Shown: positions 34,724 through 43,232 of the stretch, piece after piece
How positions within the stretch are numbered: position 1 is the stretch's first letter
Layout of the letters: the number at the start of each line of letters is the position of its first letter
Source: Agromyces allii
Lineage (GTDB): Bacteria; Actinomycetota; Actinomycetes; Actinomycetales; Microbacteriaceae
Direction of reading: 5' to 3'
NCBI RefSeq assembly: GCF_009749385.1
Contig: NZ_WBIN01000011.1
Coordinates: 186,001-250,000 of the forward strand
DNA length: 64,000 nt
The notes under the pieces: model-generated
What the model saw: only the letters and a program-made list of their open reading frames with translations
Databases searched by the model: none
What the model was told of the DNA's origin: nothing
Program-made: the position numbers and the translations under genes

Positions 34724-36019
34724 TCAGGCGACGCCGTCGAGCGCGGAGAGCATCGGCCACATGTGGTCGCCGAGGCTGGTCGGGAGCATCTCGGCCCCCG
34801 AGCCGGGGAAGAGCGGTGCGCGGTACCGCCCGTCGCGGACCTCGGCGGGAGTCACGAAGTGCTCGTGGTACCGATCGACGTGCTCGATCGCACGCCCCTC
34901 CATCGACCCGCTGACGGCGATGTAGTCGAACATCGCCAGGTGCTGCACGACCTCGGACAGTCCCGCGCCGCCAGCGCGCGGACAGACCGGCACGCCGGTG
35001 CCCGCGGCGAGAAGGAGGCTCGCGATGTTCTCGTTGACGGCCGTCGCATCGATCTGGAGGTAGCCGATGGCGTTCAGCTGCAGCAGCTGCTTCACCATGA
35101 CCGGGCTGAGCGCGTGCTCCCCGGTGGCGATCGGCACGGGCGTGACCGCGTGGGCGATCGCGGCGTGCCCGAGGAGGTCGACCGGGCTGGTCGGATCCTC
35201 GACCCAGTGCAGGTCGAATTCGCTCAACGCCGAGATCCAGCCGACGGCCTCGTCGACCCCCCACCGCCGATCGGCGTCCACCGCGATCGCGATGTCGGGC
35301 CCGCACACCTCGCGGGCGATCGCGAGCCGACGGCGGTCGTCGACGAGGTTCGCGCCGACCTTGAGCTTGATCTGCGTGAAGCCGTCTGCCATCGCCTCGC
35401 GGCAGAGCCGCTCGAGCAGCTCGTCGGAGTACCAGAGCTCCCCCGGCGATGCGGCGGCAGCCGGATACCCCTCGGCGAGCAACCGTCGCTCGCGCTGCGC
35501 CCGGTGCGGCAGCACCGCTTCGAGGATCGCCAGCGCCTCCTCGGCCGACAGCGCGTCGGACAGGTAGCGGAAGTCGACGAGCCGCACGATCTCGGCCGAC
35601 GGCATGCCGGCCAGCAGACGCCACAGCGGGAGCCCGGCTCGTTTCGCCTTGAGGTCCCACAGCGCATTGATCACCGCGCCGGCCGCCCGATGCGCGAGGC
35701 CGCCGTCGGGCGCGAGCCATCCACGTCGGGTGTGGTCGACGAGCGTGCGCCAGGTCTCGCCCATGTCGGCGAGGAGGGAGTCGAGCCTGCGATCCTCGAT
35801 GATCGCCATCACCGCCTCGATCGCCGCGAGCTGCACGTCGCCGCTGCCGCCGGCCGAGAAGACGAAACCGTGCCCCTCCGCGCCGTCGATCGCATCGTCG
35901 CTGATCGTCAGGTACGCGGCAGCACAATCGGCATCACGGCTCGCGGCACCTGCGCCGTCGAGCCGGGATGGGGAAGCGAATCGTATTTCACTCGTGAGAT
36001 AAGAGAATGCTGCACCCAT
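34724..36019 (-). CDS. L-fuconate dehydratase-like enolase-superfamily enzyme
   Basis: A 431-residue cytoplasmic enzyme of the mandelate racemase/enolase group. Seen in order: an N-terminal capping domain; the catalytic lysine motif IKLKVGANL; metal ligands in AVDADRRWG, LHWVEDPTSP and ATGEHALSP; and the C-terminal region with VCPRAGGAGLSEVVQH. This pattern and length match L-fuconate dehydratase, which converts L-fuconate to 2-keto-3-deoxy-L-fuconate. It is divergent from the secreted GH95 fucosidase, which supports a fucose role. Other genes of the non-phosphorylative fucose pathway (dehydrogenase, lactonase) are not adjacent. Confidence 0.85.
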   Translation of the reverse strand: MGAAFSYLTSEIRFASPSRLDGAGAASRDADCAAAYLTISDDAIDGAEGHGFVFSAGGSGDVQLAAIEAVMAIIEDRRLDSLLADMGETWRTLVDHTRRGWLAPDGGLAHRAAGAVINALWDLKAKRAGLPLWRLLAGMPSAEIVRLVDFRYLSDALSAEEALAILEAVLPHRAQRERRLLAEGYPAAAASPGELWYSDELLERLCREAMADGFTQIKLKVGANLVDDRRRLAIAREVCGPDIAIAVDADRRWGVDEAVGWISALSEFDLHWVEDPTSPVDLLGHAAIAHAVTPVPIATGEHALSPVMVKQLLQLNAIGYLQIDATAVNENIASLLLAAGTGVPVCPRAGGAGLSEVVQHLAMFDYIAVSGSMEGRAIEHVDRYHEHFVTPAEVRDGRYRAPLFPGSGAEMLPTSLGDHMWPMLSALDGVA

Positions 36020-36036
36020 GCTGGCCTCCGGGGCTC

Positions 36037-36066
36037 AGTAAACATCGGATCTATACCCGCCGTCAA
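36037..36066 (-). promoter_or_regulatory. Candidate promoter of the fuconate dehydratase gene
   Basis: Minus strand -35 TTGACG (36061-36066), 18-bp spacer, weak -10 TTTACT (36037-36042). An inverted repeat lies about 28 bases upstream of the -35. Confidence 0.45.
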
Positions 36067-36093
36067 CCGACGGCCTCGATGGGATGCGGTCGC

Positions 36094-36123
36094 GATTGAA
36101 CGGGTCGCGACTTTCGTTCAATC
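36094..36123. promoter_or_regulatory. Inverted repeat between the fucose genes, candidate regulator site
   Basis: Perfect 9-bp arms GATTGAACG / CGTTCAATC separated by 12 bases, midway in the 337-base divergent region. There is no regulator gene next to it. Arms and spacing suit a dimeric regulator contacting two successive major grooves. Confidence 0.55.
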
Positions 36124-36270
36124 CTTCGAAATTATCAGCGCAGCCTCCGCCAGGCGGAATCATCCGACGGCATTCAGCGCGTTCTGTTCAGGATCACGTT
36201 TGCACCGACGTATTTGTTGAAGAAATCCCCAAATTCATGACGAAGTACCCCTTTTGAGCGCCAAGCGTCC

Positions 36271-36300
36271 TTGACACATCGGATGTCTGGTCGATACACA
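36271..36300 (+). promoter_or_regulatory. Promoter of the GH95 fucosidase gene
   Basis: -35 TTGACA (36271-36276), 18-bp spacer, -10 TACACA (36295-36300). The transcript would begin near 36307, giving a leader of about 50 bases. The rest of the 36020-36356 gap shows no gene. Confidence 0.65.
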
Positions 36301-36356
36301 GAGTGTCGACGGTGGGCTGGAGCCCGCCGCGCGACGACGACGTCCGGAGGCCGATG

Positions 36357-39300
36357 ATGACCGAAGACCACAAGACCGGGGCCGGTGCGCGACCGCACCG
36401 CCAGACCGGAAGACCGAGTTCGCCGCGCAGGGTGCGCGGCGCCACGGCCGCAGGGCTCGCCGCCCTGCTGTCGATCCCCCTGTACGCCTCCGCGGCCATG
36501 CCTGCCGCGGCCGCGGAGCCCGAGCAGCCGACGCGCATCGCCGGGGCGCCGGATGTCGTGTGGTTCGACGAACCGCTGTCGACCGTCGGCGACCACCAGC
36601 GCAACTGGGAGCAGCGCGCGCTGCCGATCGGCAACGGCGCGCTCGGCGCCGTGGTCTACGGCGGCGTCTCCGACGAGCGGATCCAGCTCAACGAGAAGAC
36701 GCTCTGGTCGGGCGGACCCGGCTCGCAGGGCGGCTACGACTACGGCAACTGGACCGACGGCCGCGGGCCGCAGACGATCCAGCAGGCGCGCGACCTCATC
36801 ACCGCGTCGCCCACGGGAGGCGTCGCGCCCACTGCCATCGCGAGCCTGCTCGGCCAGCCGAAGAAGAACTTCGGCTCGTACCAGACCTTCGGCGACCTGA
36901 ACCTCACGATGACCGGCATCGGCGCGGCGACCGACTACCGACGACAGCTCGACATCGGGGATTCCCTCGTCACGACGAGCTTCACCGCCGACGGCGTCGA
37001 CTACACGCGGGAGTACTTCGCCTCCGCCGCCGACGACGTCCTCGTGGTGCGCCTGACCGCGGACGAGCCGGGCCGGATCGGGTTCACCGCTCAGGTCGCC
37101 CTTCCCGGTGGTCGGAGCGGCGTCGTCCAGCAGGCCCAGGCAGGACGCCTGACCACGTCGGGCACCCTGTCGAACAACGGGCTCCGGTTCGAGTCGCAGC
37201 TGGCCGTCGACAACGACGGCGGCACCGTCGCGAACAACGGCAACGGCACGGTCACGGTCAGCGGTGCGAACGAGGTCACCCTCGTGCTCGGCGCCGCGAC
37301 CGACTTCGCGATGGACTACTCCGACGACTACCGCAGCGGCGTGAATCCGCACGTGCCGGTCACGGCCGCCGTCGATGCAGCGACCGCGCGCACGTACGAC
37401 GCCCTCCTCGAGCGGCACCAGGACGACTACGGGTCGCTCTTCGATCGCGTCGGACTCGACCTCGGCGGTGCCGAGCTGCCCGACATCCCCACCGACGAAC
37501 TGCTCGCGGCCTACCGCGGCACGATCGACGCCGAGAGCGCTCGGGCGCTCGAGTCCCTGTACTTCCAGTACGGGCGCTACCTCCTCATCTCCTCCTCCCG
37601 GGCCGGCTCGCTCCCCGCGAACCTGCAGGGCGTGTGGAACCGGGTCAACAATCCCCCGTGGGACGCCGACTACCACGTCAACATCAACCTCCAGATGAAC
37701 TACTGGCCGGCCGAGACGACGAACCTCAGCGAGACGACCGAACCGTTCTTCGACTACGTCGAGTCGATGGTGCCCGCGGGCACCGAGACCGCAACCGAGA
37801 TGTACGGCGCCGACGGCTGGGTCGTCGGCAACGAGACGAACCCGTACGGGTTCACCGGCCTGCACAACTACGCGTACTCGTTCTGGCAGCCCGACGCCGC
37901 GGCCTGGCTCGCGCAGCACTTCTGGGAGCACTACCTGTTCACCCAGGACGAGGAGTTCCTGCGCGAGCGCGCCTACCCGATGCTGAAGTCGGTGTCGGAG
38001 TTCTGGATCGACTTCCTCGTCGAGGACGCCGACGGCACCTACGTCGTCACGCCCAGCTACTCGCCCGAGCAGGGCGACTTCACGGTCGGTGCGTCGATCT
38101 CGCAGCAGATCGTGACCGAGGTGCTCACCTCGACCGCGGCCGCCGCCGACCTCGTCGGCGAGGACGACGACACCTACCTCGGAGAGCTCGGCGACAAGCT
38201 CGACCACGTCTACCCCGGTCTCGCGATCGGCTCGTGGGGGCAGCTCAAGGAGTGGAAGGTCGAGCAGGCCCTCGACAACCCGGGCAACCAGCATCGCCAC
38301 GTGTCGCACCTGTACGCGCTCTTCCCGGGCTCGGCCGTCTCGCCCGCCGAGACGCCCGAACTCGCTGCGGCGGCACGCACGTCGCTCGAGGGTCGAGGCG
38401 ACGGCGGCACCGGCTGGTCGAAGGCCTGGAAGATCAACTTCTGGGCTCGCCTGCTCGACGGCGACCGGGCGCACAAGCTCCTCGGCGAGCAGCTCAAGGG
38501 CTCGACCCTCGACAACCTGTGGGACGACCACCCGCCCTTCCAGATCGACGGCAACTTCGGCGCGACCTCCGGTGTCGCCGAGATGCTGCTGCAGAGCCAG
38601 GCCGGGCGCATCGACGTCCTTCCGGCGCTGCCGTCGGCCTGGCCCGACGGCTCCTACTCGGGGCTCAAGGCACGTGGCGACGTCGAGGTCGGCGCAGCCT
38701 GGCAGGACGGTTCGGTCCGCGAGATCACGCTCACCCCGTCGCGCGACGGCGAGGTGCGCGTGGCGAACCAGATCTTCAAGCCGGGCTTCTTCACCCTGAA
38801 GGACGCGGACGGCACGATCATCGAGCCGACACTCGACGACGGGGTCGCCACGTTCGACGGCGAAGCCGGCGAGGAGTACACCGTCACGGCGGAGGTCGCC
38901 CTCGCGATCAGCGCACCGGCCTCGGCCGTGAGCGGCGACGAGATCCCGGTCGTGGTGCGCGTCGAGGCGATCGGCTCGGAGCCCGTCACTGGCGCGAGCG
39001 TCGCGGTCAGCGTACCCGCCGACACGGCACCGGGCGTTCCCGCCTGGTCGGCGACGCCGGCCACCGTGGACTTCGACCCGATCGCGGCGGGATCATCCGC
39101 TGAACGGACCGTCACCGTCACCGTCGGCGCCGGAAACGCGTCGAGGCAGTCGCCGATCACGGCGACGCTCACCCGCGACGGCGCGTCGGTCTCGACGACG
39201 ACGGTCGTGAACGTGAAGCCGCCGACCCCGTGCCCGGTCCCGGACGCCGAAAACCCGCTCGTCGCCTGGAACCTCGGCGGCGACGCCGACGGCGACGCGT

Positions 39301-40166
39301 CGCCCTACGACCGCGACTGGCGGATCCAGGGCACGCTCCCGTCCATCGCCGAGGGGCCGACTGGAACCGCGCAACGGATGAGCAGTGCGGGGTACGTCAC
39401 GAGCGTCGCGCCGTTCTCGCTCGGGTACCTCGAGGAGTCGACGTTCGCCGCGGAGTTCAAGATCGATCCCGGACAGTCGGGCCACCGACGGCTGTTCGAC
39501 CACCGGGCCGCGAACAGCGACTCCGACGGCATCCTGATCGACCTGACCCCGTCGAACAACGTCCGCATCATCACGGCGGGCACGGGCACGACCACCACGG
39601 CCGTCGTGCCGACCGGGCGATGGTTCTCGCTCGCCGTGACCTTCACCACCGGCGGGCTCATCACGGTCTACGTCGACGGGTCGCAGGCCGCCACGGCGAC
39701 GATCAGCGGGTACCAGGCCGCCAACGCGTGCACGTCGCGAACGCTCCACATCGGGGCGAACCGCGACGGCGGCGAACGGCAGTCGGGTGGCGTCGACCGG
39801 CTCGCGATCTTCGGTCGCGCGCTCACCGCGGCCGAGGTCGGCGGCTGGCAGGCGCTCGCGTTCCCGCCCGTGACGCCGACGCTCGCCGTCACGGCGACGG
39901 CCGCCGCACGGTGCGTGGCCGGGAAGGTCGTCTCGACCGTCACGGTGAAGAACGAGGACGAGGTGCCCATCGACGTCGGCATCACGTCGACGTTCGGAAA
40001 CCGGTCGTTCGCGGCGATCGCGCCGGGCAAGAACGCCTTCCACGGCTTCACGACCCGCGCGACGAGCATCCCTGCAGGCGAGGCGACGGTCGAGCTCACC
40101 GCGACCGTCGAGGGTGAGCGCGTGACCCAGACCGTCGTGGCGCCGTATCCGGCCCACAGCTGCTGA
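36357..40166 (+). CDS. Secreted alpha-L-fucosidase, GH95 family, multidomain
   Basis: 1,269 residues. A signal peptide (cleavage after about residue 50, MPAAAAEP) is followed by the GH95 N-terminal sandwich (VWFDEPL...WEQRALPIGNGALGA). The (alpha/alpha)6 domain has the expected catalytic residues: Asn442 and Asn444 in HVNINLQMNYWP, Glu571 in SPEQGD and Asp731 in QIDGNFGA. An NPCBM-associated/Ig-like domain (~850-945), a LamG-like domain (~960-1165) and the two-cysteine C-terminal domain (~1175-1269) follow. GGAGG supports the ATG at 36357; a GTG at 36303 lies too close to the promoter. It would release fucose from plant or other fucosylated glycans outside the cell. Confidence 0.93.
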   Translation: MTEDHKTGAGARPHRQTGRPSSPRRVRGATAAGLAALLSIPLYASAAMPAAAAEPEQPTRIAGAPDVVWFDEPLSTVGDHQRNWEQRALPIGNGALGAVVYGGVSDERIQLNEKTLWSGGPGSQGGYDYGNWTDGRGPQTIQQARDLITASPTGGVAPTAIASLLGQPKKNFGSYQTFGDLNLTMTGIGAATDYRRQLDIGDSLVTTSFTADGVDYTREYFASAADDVLVVRLTADEPGRIGFTAQVALPGGRSGVVQQAQAGRLTTSGTLSNNGLRFESQLAVDNDGGTVANNGNGTVTVSGANEVTLVLGAATDFAMDYSDDYRSGVNPHVPVTAAVDAATARTYDALLERHQDDYGSLFDRVGLDLGGAELPDIPTDELLAAYRGTIDAESARALESLYFQYGRYLLISSSRAGSLPANLQGVWNRVNNPPWDADYHVNINLQMNYWPAETTNLSETTEPFFDYVESMVPAGTETATEMYGADGWVVGNETNPYGFTGLHNYAYSFWQPDAAAWLAQHFWEHYLFTQDEEFLRERAYPMLKSVSEFWIDFLVEDADGTYVVTPSYSPEQGDFTVGASISQQIVTEVLTSTAAAADLVGEDDDTYLGELGDKLDHVYPGLAIGSWGQLKEWKVEQALDNPGNQHRHVSHLYALFPGSAVSPAETPELAAAARTSLEGRGDGGTGWSKAWKINFWARLLDGDRAHKLLGEQLKGSTLDNLWDDHPPFQIDGNFGATSGVAEMLLQSQAGRIDVLPALPSAWPDGSYSGLKARGDVEVGAAWQDGSVREITLTPSRDGEVRVANQIFKPGFFTLKDADGTIIEPTLDDGVATFDGEAGEEYTVTAEVALAISAPASAVSGDEIPVVVRVEAIGSEPVTGASVAVSVPADTAPGVPAWSATPATVDFDPIAAGSSAERTVTVTVGAGNASRQSPITATLTRDGASVSTTTVVNVKPPTPCPVPDAENPLVAWNLGGDADGDASPYDRDWRIQGTLPSIAEGPTGTAQRMSSAGYVTSVAPFSLGYLEESTFAAEFKIDPGQSGHRRLFDHRAANSDSDGILIDLTPSNNVRIITAGTGTTTTAVVPTGRWFSLAVTFTTGGLITVYVDGSQAATATISGYQAANACTSRTLHIGANRDGGERQSGGVDRLAIFGRALTAAEVGGWQALAFPPVTPTLAVTATAAARCVAGKVVSTVTVKNEDEVPIDVGITSTFGNRSFAAIAPGKNAFHGFTTRATSIPAGEATVELTATVEGERVTQTVVAPYPAHSC

Positions 40167-40171
40167 CGGAC

Positions 40172-40212
40172 CCGACGGGGTGGCGGTGCACGACGCACCG
40201 TCACCCCGTCGG
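40172..40212. terminator. Bidirectional terminator between GH95 and SDR genes
   Basis: An 18-bp stem (CCGACGGGGTGGCGGTGC with one G-U pair in the other arm) and 5-base loop, just after the GH95 stop and facing the convergent SDR gene. Confidence 0.75.
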
Positions 40213-40256
40213 CTCGGCCGATCAGCGGATCGGCCCAGCAGCGGATCAGCCGCGGA

Positions 40257-41066
40257 TCAGCCGAGCAGGCTGCCCATCTGCTTCGCGATGAGCTTCGTCG
40301 CGTACTGGGGGTTGATGCGCGAGATGCGGTCCATCGCGGCCGCGTCGGGGCCGATCGTGGCCCGGTACTTCCCCTTGGCGAGCGCGTCGACGATGGTCCG
40401 CCCGGCGACGACGGGGCTCGTCGTCTTGTAGGCGGCCGCTGCGGCCGACTCCTTCGATTCGCCGCCGGCCAGCTCGACGCCCGAGTTCGCGGCGATGTCG
40501 GTGCCGATCGCCCCGGGGAACACGATCGTGACCTGCACGTTCGTGTCGAGCAGCTCGGCGTAGAGCGCCTCGGTGACGAGCTTCACCGCGGCCTTCGAGG
40601 CACCGTAGACCGCCTGGCCGGGCACCGGCGCGTAGGCGCCCATGCTCGCGACGTTGAGGATCGCAGCCTCGGGGCGCGCGAGGAGCGTGGGCAGGAACGC
40701 CTTGCACATGTTCATGACGCCGCCGAAGTTCACGCTCATGACCTTGTCGATCTCGGAGAACGGCAGGTCCTCGACCTTGACGAACTTCTGGATCACGCCG
40801 GCGATGTTCAGGATGCCGTCGACCCGGCCGTGCGCGAGCTCGACCGCCGCAGGCAGTGCCTCGATCGCCTCGCGGTCGGTGATGTTCGCGGCGTGCACCG
40901 TGAAGCGGTCGCCGGCGTCGGCGAGGCGCGCGGTCTCGGCGAGCCCCGCCTCGTTCAGGTCGACGCCCGCGACCGAGGCGCCGCGCGCGATGAGCTGGAG
41001 TGCGACCTCGCGGCCGATGCCGTTGCCGGCGCCGGTCACGACGAAGACGTTGCCGTCGATGTTCAT
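40257..41066 (-). CDS. Short-chain dehydrogenase/reductase
   Basis: A 269-residue classical SDR. Cofactor motif TGAGNGIGREVA at residues ~11-22, NIAG-type motif (ILNIAGVIQ), catalytic Ser in NVASMGAY and YGASK with the active-site Tyr/Lys. AAGGAG precedes the ATG at 41066. The C-terminal extension (IGPDAAAMDRISRINPQYATKL) is common in NAD-dependent SDRs of mycobacteria and relatives. Substrate unknown. It lies beyond the GH95 terminator, so a role in fucose metabolism is only a possibility. Confidence 0.88.
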   Translation of the reverse strand: MNIDGNVFVVTGAGNGIGREVALQLIARGASVAGVDLNEAGLAETARLADAGDRFTVHAANITDREAIEALPAAVELAHGRVDGILNIAGVIQKFVKVEDLPFSEIDKVMSVNFGGVMNMCKAFLPTLLARPEAAILNVASMGAYAPVPGQAVYGASKAAVKLVTEALYAELLDTNVQVTIVFPGAIGTDIAANSGVELAGGESKESAAAAAYKTTSPVVAGRTIVDALAKGKYRATIGPDAAAMDRISRINPQYATKLIAKQMGSLLG

Positions 41067-41174
41067 GGGTGGGTGCTCCTTGACGGCCGGGGCCGTCGGG
41101 TCGGGTCGCGCACGACGGCGACGCCGCACGCAGGTGAACGGCCGGGTATCGCCGTCTGGCGATGCTATCGAGCC

Positions 41175-41202
41175 GGGCGGATGCCGCGGCATCCGTTCGC
41201 CC
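41175..41202 (-). terminator. Stem-loop after the transglycosylase gene
   Basis: CGGATGCC / GGCATCCG core, extended by GGG / CCC across a small bulge, 27-54 bases after the transglycosylase stop. The core repeats the palindrome seen in the 27517 terminator. Confidence 0.55.
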
Positions 41203-41228
41203 TCGGTGCCGGCGAGTGCGGCGCAGCC

Positions 41229-42164
41229 CTAGCCGACCGCTGCCGCGTAGCCCTGGGCGACCTTCGCGACCTTGTCGACGTAGTCGTTGTCGTGGTTGTA
41301 CGAGTAGATCGCCGCGCGCCACCCCTCGGGCGTCGTCATCGATCCGGAGGCGCAGAGGTAGGTGGCCGTGGTGAGCGCGGCGTCGTCGATCTGGTTCGGG
41401 TCGATCAGCCCGTCGCCGTTGCCGTCGGCCCCCCACTGCACCCACGTCGACGGGATGAACTGCATCGGACCCACCGCGCGGTCCCAGGTGAGGTCGCCGT
41501 CGAGCGTGCCGCCGTCGGTGTCGGGGATCTTCGCCACGCCGTTGCCGTCGAGCGCCCGCCCGATGATGGCCGGCTGCGCGAGGCCCGCGTCGTCGAGCGC
41601 TGCTCCCCCGTGGCTGCCGTGGCCCGATTCGATCGAGCCGATGGCGGCGACCGTCGCCCAGTCGACCCCGCATTCGGGATCCTGCGCGGCGAGCACGATG
41701 TGCGCGAGGGCGTAGGCGGCCAGTGCGCGTTCGGGGATGCCGGTGCTCGAGGCGATCTGCTCCGACCACTCGGCGTCGACGAGCGGCATGGGCGCGGGCG
41801 CCGGCATCTGCACCGCCCCGGAGAGGCCGGAAGGCTCGTCGGGCGTCGAGGCGTCGCCCTCGGCGAGCGCCTCGCCCGTGTCGGACGGCTGCGGATCGGC
41901 CGACTCCCCGGCCTGCGTCGTGGAGGGCGGCAGCGCGACGTGCGGGCCATCGGCTGCCGGCGCGGCGAACCCGCCCGGGTTGGTCGCCGTGCCGACCACG
42001 TTCACGGCGACGACGGCGCCGACGACCAGCGCGACCGCGCCGACCACGACGCCCGCGTACGCGGCAGAACGGCGCACGATCTGCCATGCCGTGGCCCGCT
42101 CGCGCACTCGACGATGCCCGCCGCGCTCCTCTGCGTCGGCGTCGAAATCGTCGTCCCAAGACAT
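41229..42164 (-). CDS. Membrane-anchored lytic transglycosylase-like protein
   Basis: A 311-residue protein with an acidic cytoplasmic start, a single membrane segment near residues 34-56 (AAYAGVVVGAVALVVGAVVA), a Pro/Ser/Asp-rich linker and a C-terminal transglycosylase domain. The catalytic glutamate is in AAIGSIESGHGSHGG; downstream VGPMQFIPSTWVQWG and YSYNHDNDYVDKV are typical of actinobacterial murein transglycosylases. It would cleave peptidoglycan glycan strands outside the membrane. No functional link to the sugar genes is apparent. Confidence 0.87.
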   Translation of the reverse strand: MSWDDDFDADAEERGGHRRVRERATAWQIVRRSAAYAGVVVGAVALVVGAVVAVNVVGTATNPGGFAAPAADGPHVALPPSTTQAGESADPQPSDTGEALAEGDASTPDEPSGLSGAVQMPAPAPMPLVDAEWSEQIASSTGIPERALAAYALAHIVLAAQDPECGVDWATVAAIGSIESGHGSHGGAALDDAGLAQPAIIGRALDGNGVAKIPDTDGGTLDGDLTWDRAVGPMQFIPSTWVQWGADGNGDGLIDPNQIDDAALTTATYLCASGSMTTPEGWRAAIYSYNHDNDYVDKVAKVAQGYAAAVG

Positions 42165-42403
42165 CGGTCAGTCACTCCGTTCGGGCCGTGGTTCAGGGCT
42201 GCCCGTCGTGTCACTCGTCGCCGGCACGGTGCCCGGCGGCAGTGATCCCATTCACCCTACGCGTGCGCCGCGTCCACCGCGAGGGCGCGGTGCGATGAGT
42301 GCGCGGCGGTGCGGGATCGAGGGCCCGATCTCCCCCGCGCGACGGATCCGCCGCACTCGCCGCCGCCCTAGCGTGGAGCACACGAACGGGAGGAACCGCC
42401 GCC

Positions 42404-42640
42404 ATGGCCTCGCAATCGACGCCGCAGACGTCCGTCTGGTACTTCGTGGGCGCGACGTTCAGCTTCGTCCTGCCCTCGATGCTCCTGCCCGACGGCATGC
42501 GGCTCTGGGCGCAGGTCCTCGGCCTCGTGCTGGGCTTCGCGCTCCTCATCACGGGCCTCGTCGTCTTCGTGCGGGAGCAGCGGGCGGGGCGTACGCCCGA
42601 ATCCGGGCCGGCGGCGCAGGGCGAGCACGACCCTCGGTAG
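42404..42640 (+). CDS. Small two-helix membrane protein, unknown function
   Basis: 78 residues. Two hydrophobic segments (VWYFVGATFSFVLPSMLLP and VLGLVLGFALLITGLVVF) are joined by a short loop, followed by a charged tail. GGAGG precedes the ATG at 42404. It lies between the divergent transglycosylase and convergent deaminase genes. A TAGCGT -10-like box lies at 42369. I recognise no family. Confidence 0.7.
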   Translation: MASQSTPQTSVWYFVGATFSFVLPSMLLPDGMRLWAQVLGLVLGFALLITGLVVFVREQRAGRTPESGPAAQGEHDPR

Positions 42641-42655
42641 CCGCCCCGAGCAGTG

Positions 42656-43141
42656 TCAGGCCCCGCGCGCCGCCCGCACGATGAGCGAGTGGATCTCGGG
42701 CACCAGTTCGTCGACGGGCCCCTCGACCACCAGTCCAGGGGCGACCGTCGTGATCGGCAGCGGCGTCACGACGGAGCGCACGGCGCCGGCATCCCGTCGC
42801 CAGGCGGCGATCTGCTCGGCCGACGCGACGTAGACGATGCGGCCGAGGCCGACCCACGCGTGTGCGGCCGCGCACATCGCGCAGTGCTCCCCCGACGTGT
42901 AGACGGTCGACGCGGCTCGCTCGTCGGGCGTCAGGTTCGCGACGGCCCAGCGCACGATCTCGAGCTCCGGATGCCGCGTCGGGTCGCCCGTGCTCTCCTC
43001 GCGGTTTCGATCGGCGCACCGTTCGTCGCCGTGGCCGTCGACGAGCACCGAGCCGAACGGCCCGTCGCCCGAGTCGGCGGCTTCGCGCGCGAGCGCCACC
43101 GCGCGGCGCAGGTGGATGAGGTCTGCCTCTGTGATCGCCAT
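42656..43141 (-). CDS. Nucleoside/base deaminase, cytidine-deaminase-like fold
   Basis: A 161-residue zinc deaminase of the CMP/dCMP deaminase superfamily. GPFGSVLVDG near residue 27, zinc ligand motif HPELEIV (His-x-Glu) and the second zinc motif EHCAMC are visible. The residue before the first cysteine, usually Pro in PCxxC, is His. By size and pattern it could be a guanine or cytosine-type deaminase; the substrate cannot be decided. No partner genes. Confidence 0.85.
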   Translation of the reverse strand: MAITEADLIHLRRAVALAREAADSGDGPFGSVLVDGHGDERCADRNREESTGDPTRHPELEIVRWAVANLTPDERAASTVYTSGEHCAMCAAAHAWVGLGRIVYVASAEQIAAWRRDAGAVRSVVTPLPITTVAPGLVVEGPVDELVPEIHSLIVRAARGA

Positions 43142-43210
43142 GCCGCAAGTCTGCCGTTCCCGGCGCCCGCCGTCACGGTCTGGATCGGCGGTCCGGCCTG
43201 CACGGCCGGG

Positions 43211-43232
43211 CGCCGAGCGACTCCGCTCGGCG
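43211..43232 (-). terminator. Stem-loop directly after helD
   Basis: Perfect 9-bp arms CGCCGAGCG / CGCTCGGCG with a 4-base loop, immediately following the helD stop codon at 43233. Confidence 0.6.

Noticed and set aside
36303..36356. Upstream GTG start for the GH95 gene
   Set aside because: It lies 3 bases after the proposed -10 box and has no ribosome-binding site; GGAGG correctly precedes the ATG at 36357.
42165..42403. Possible small gene between transglycosylase and small membrane protein
   Set aside because: 239 bases with no frame having both a ribosome-binding site and plausible composition; only a -10-like box at 42369.
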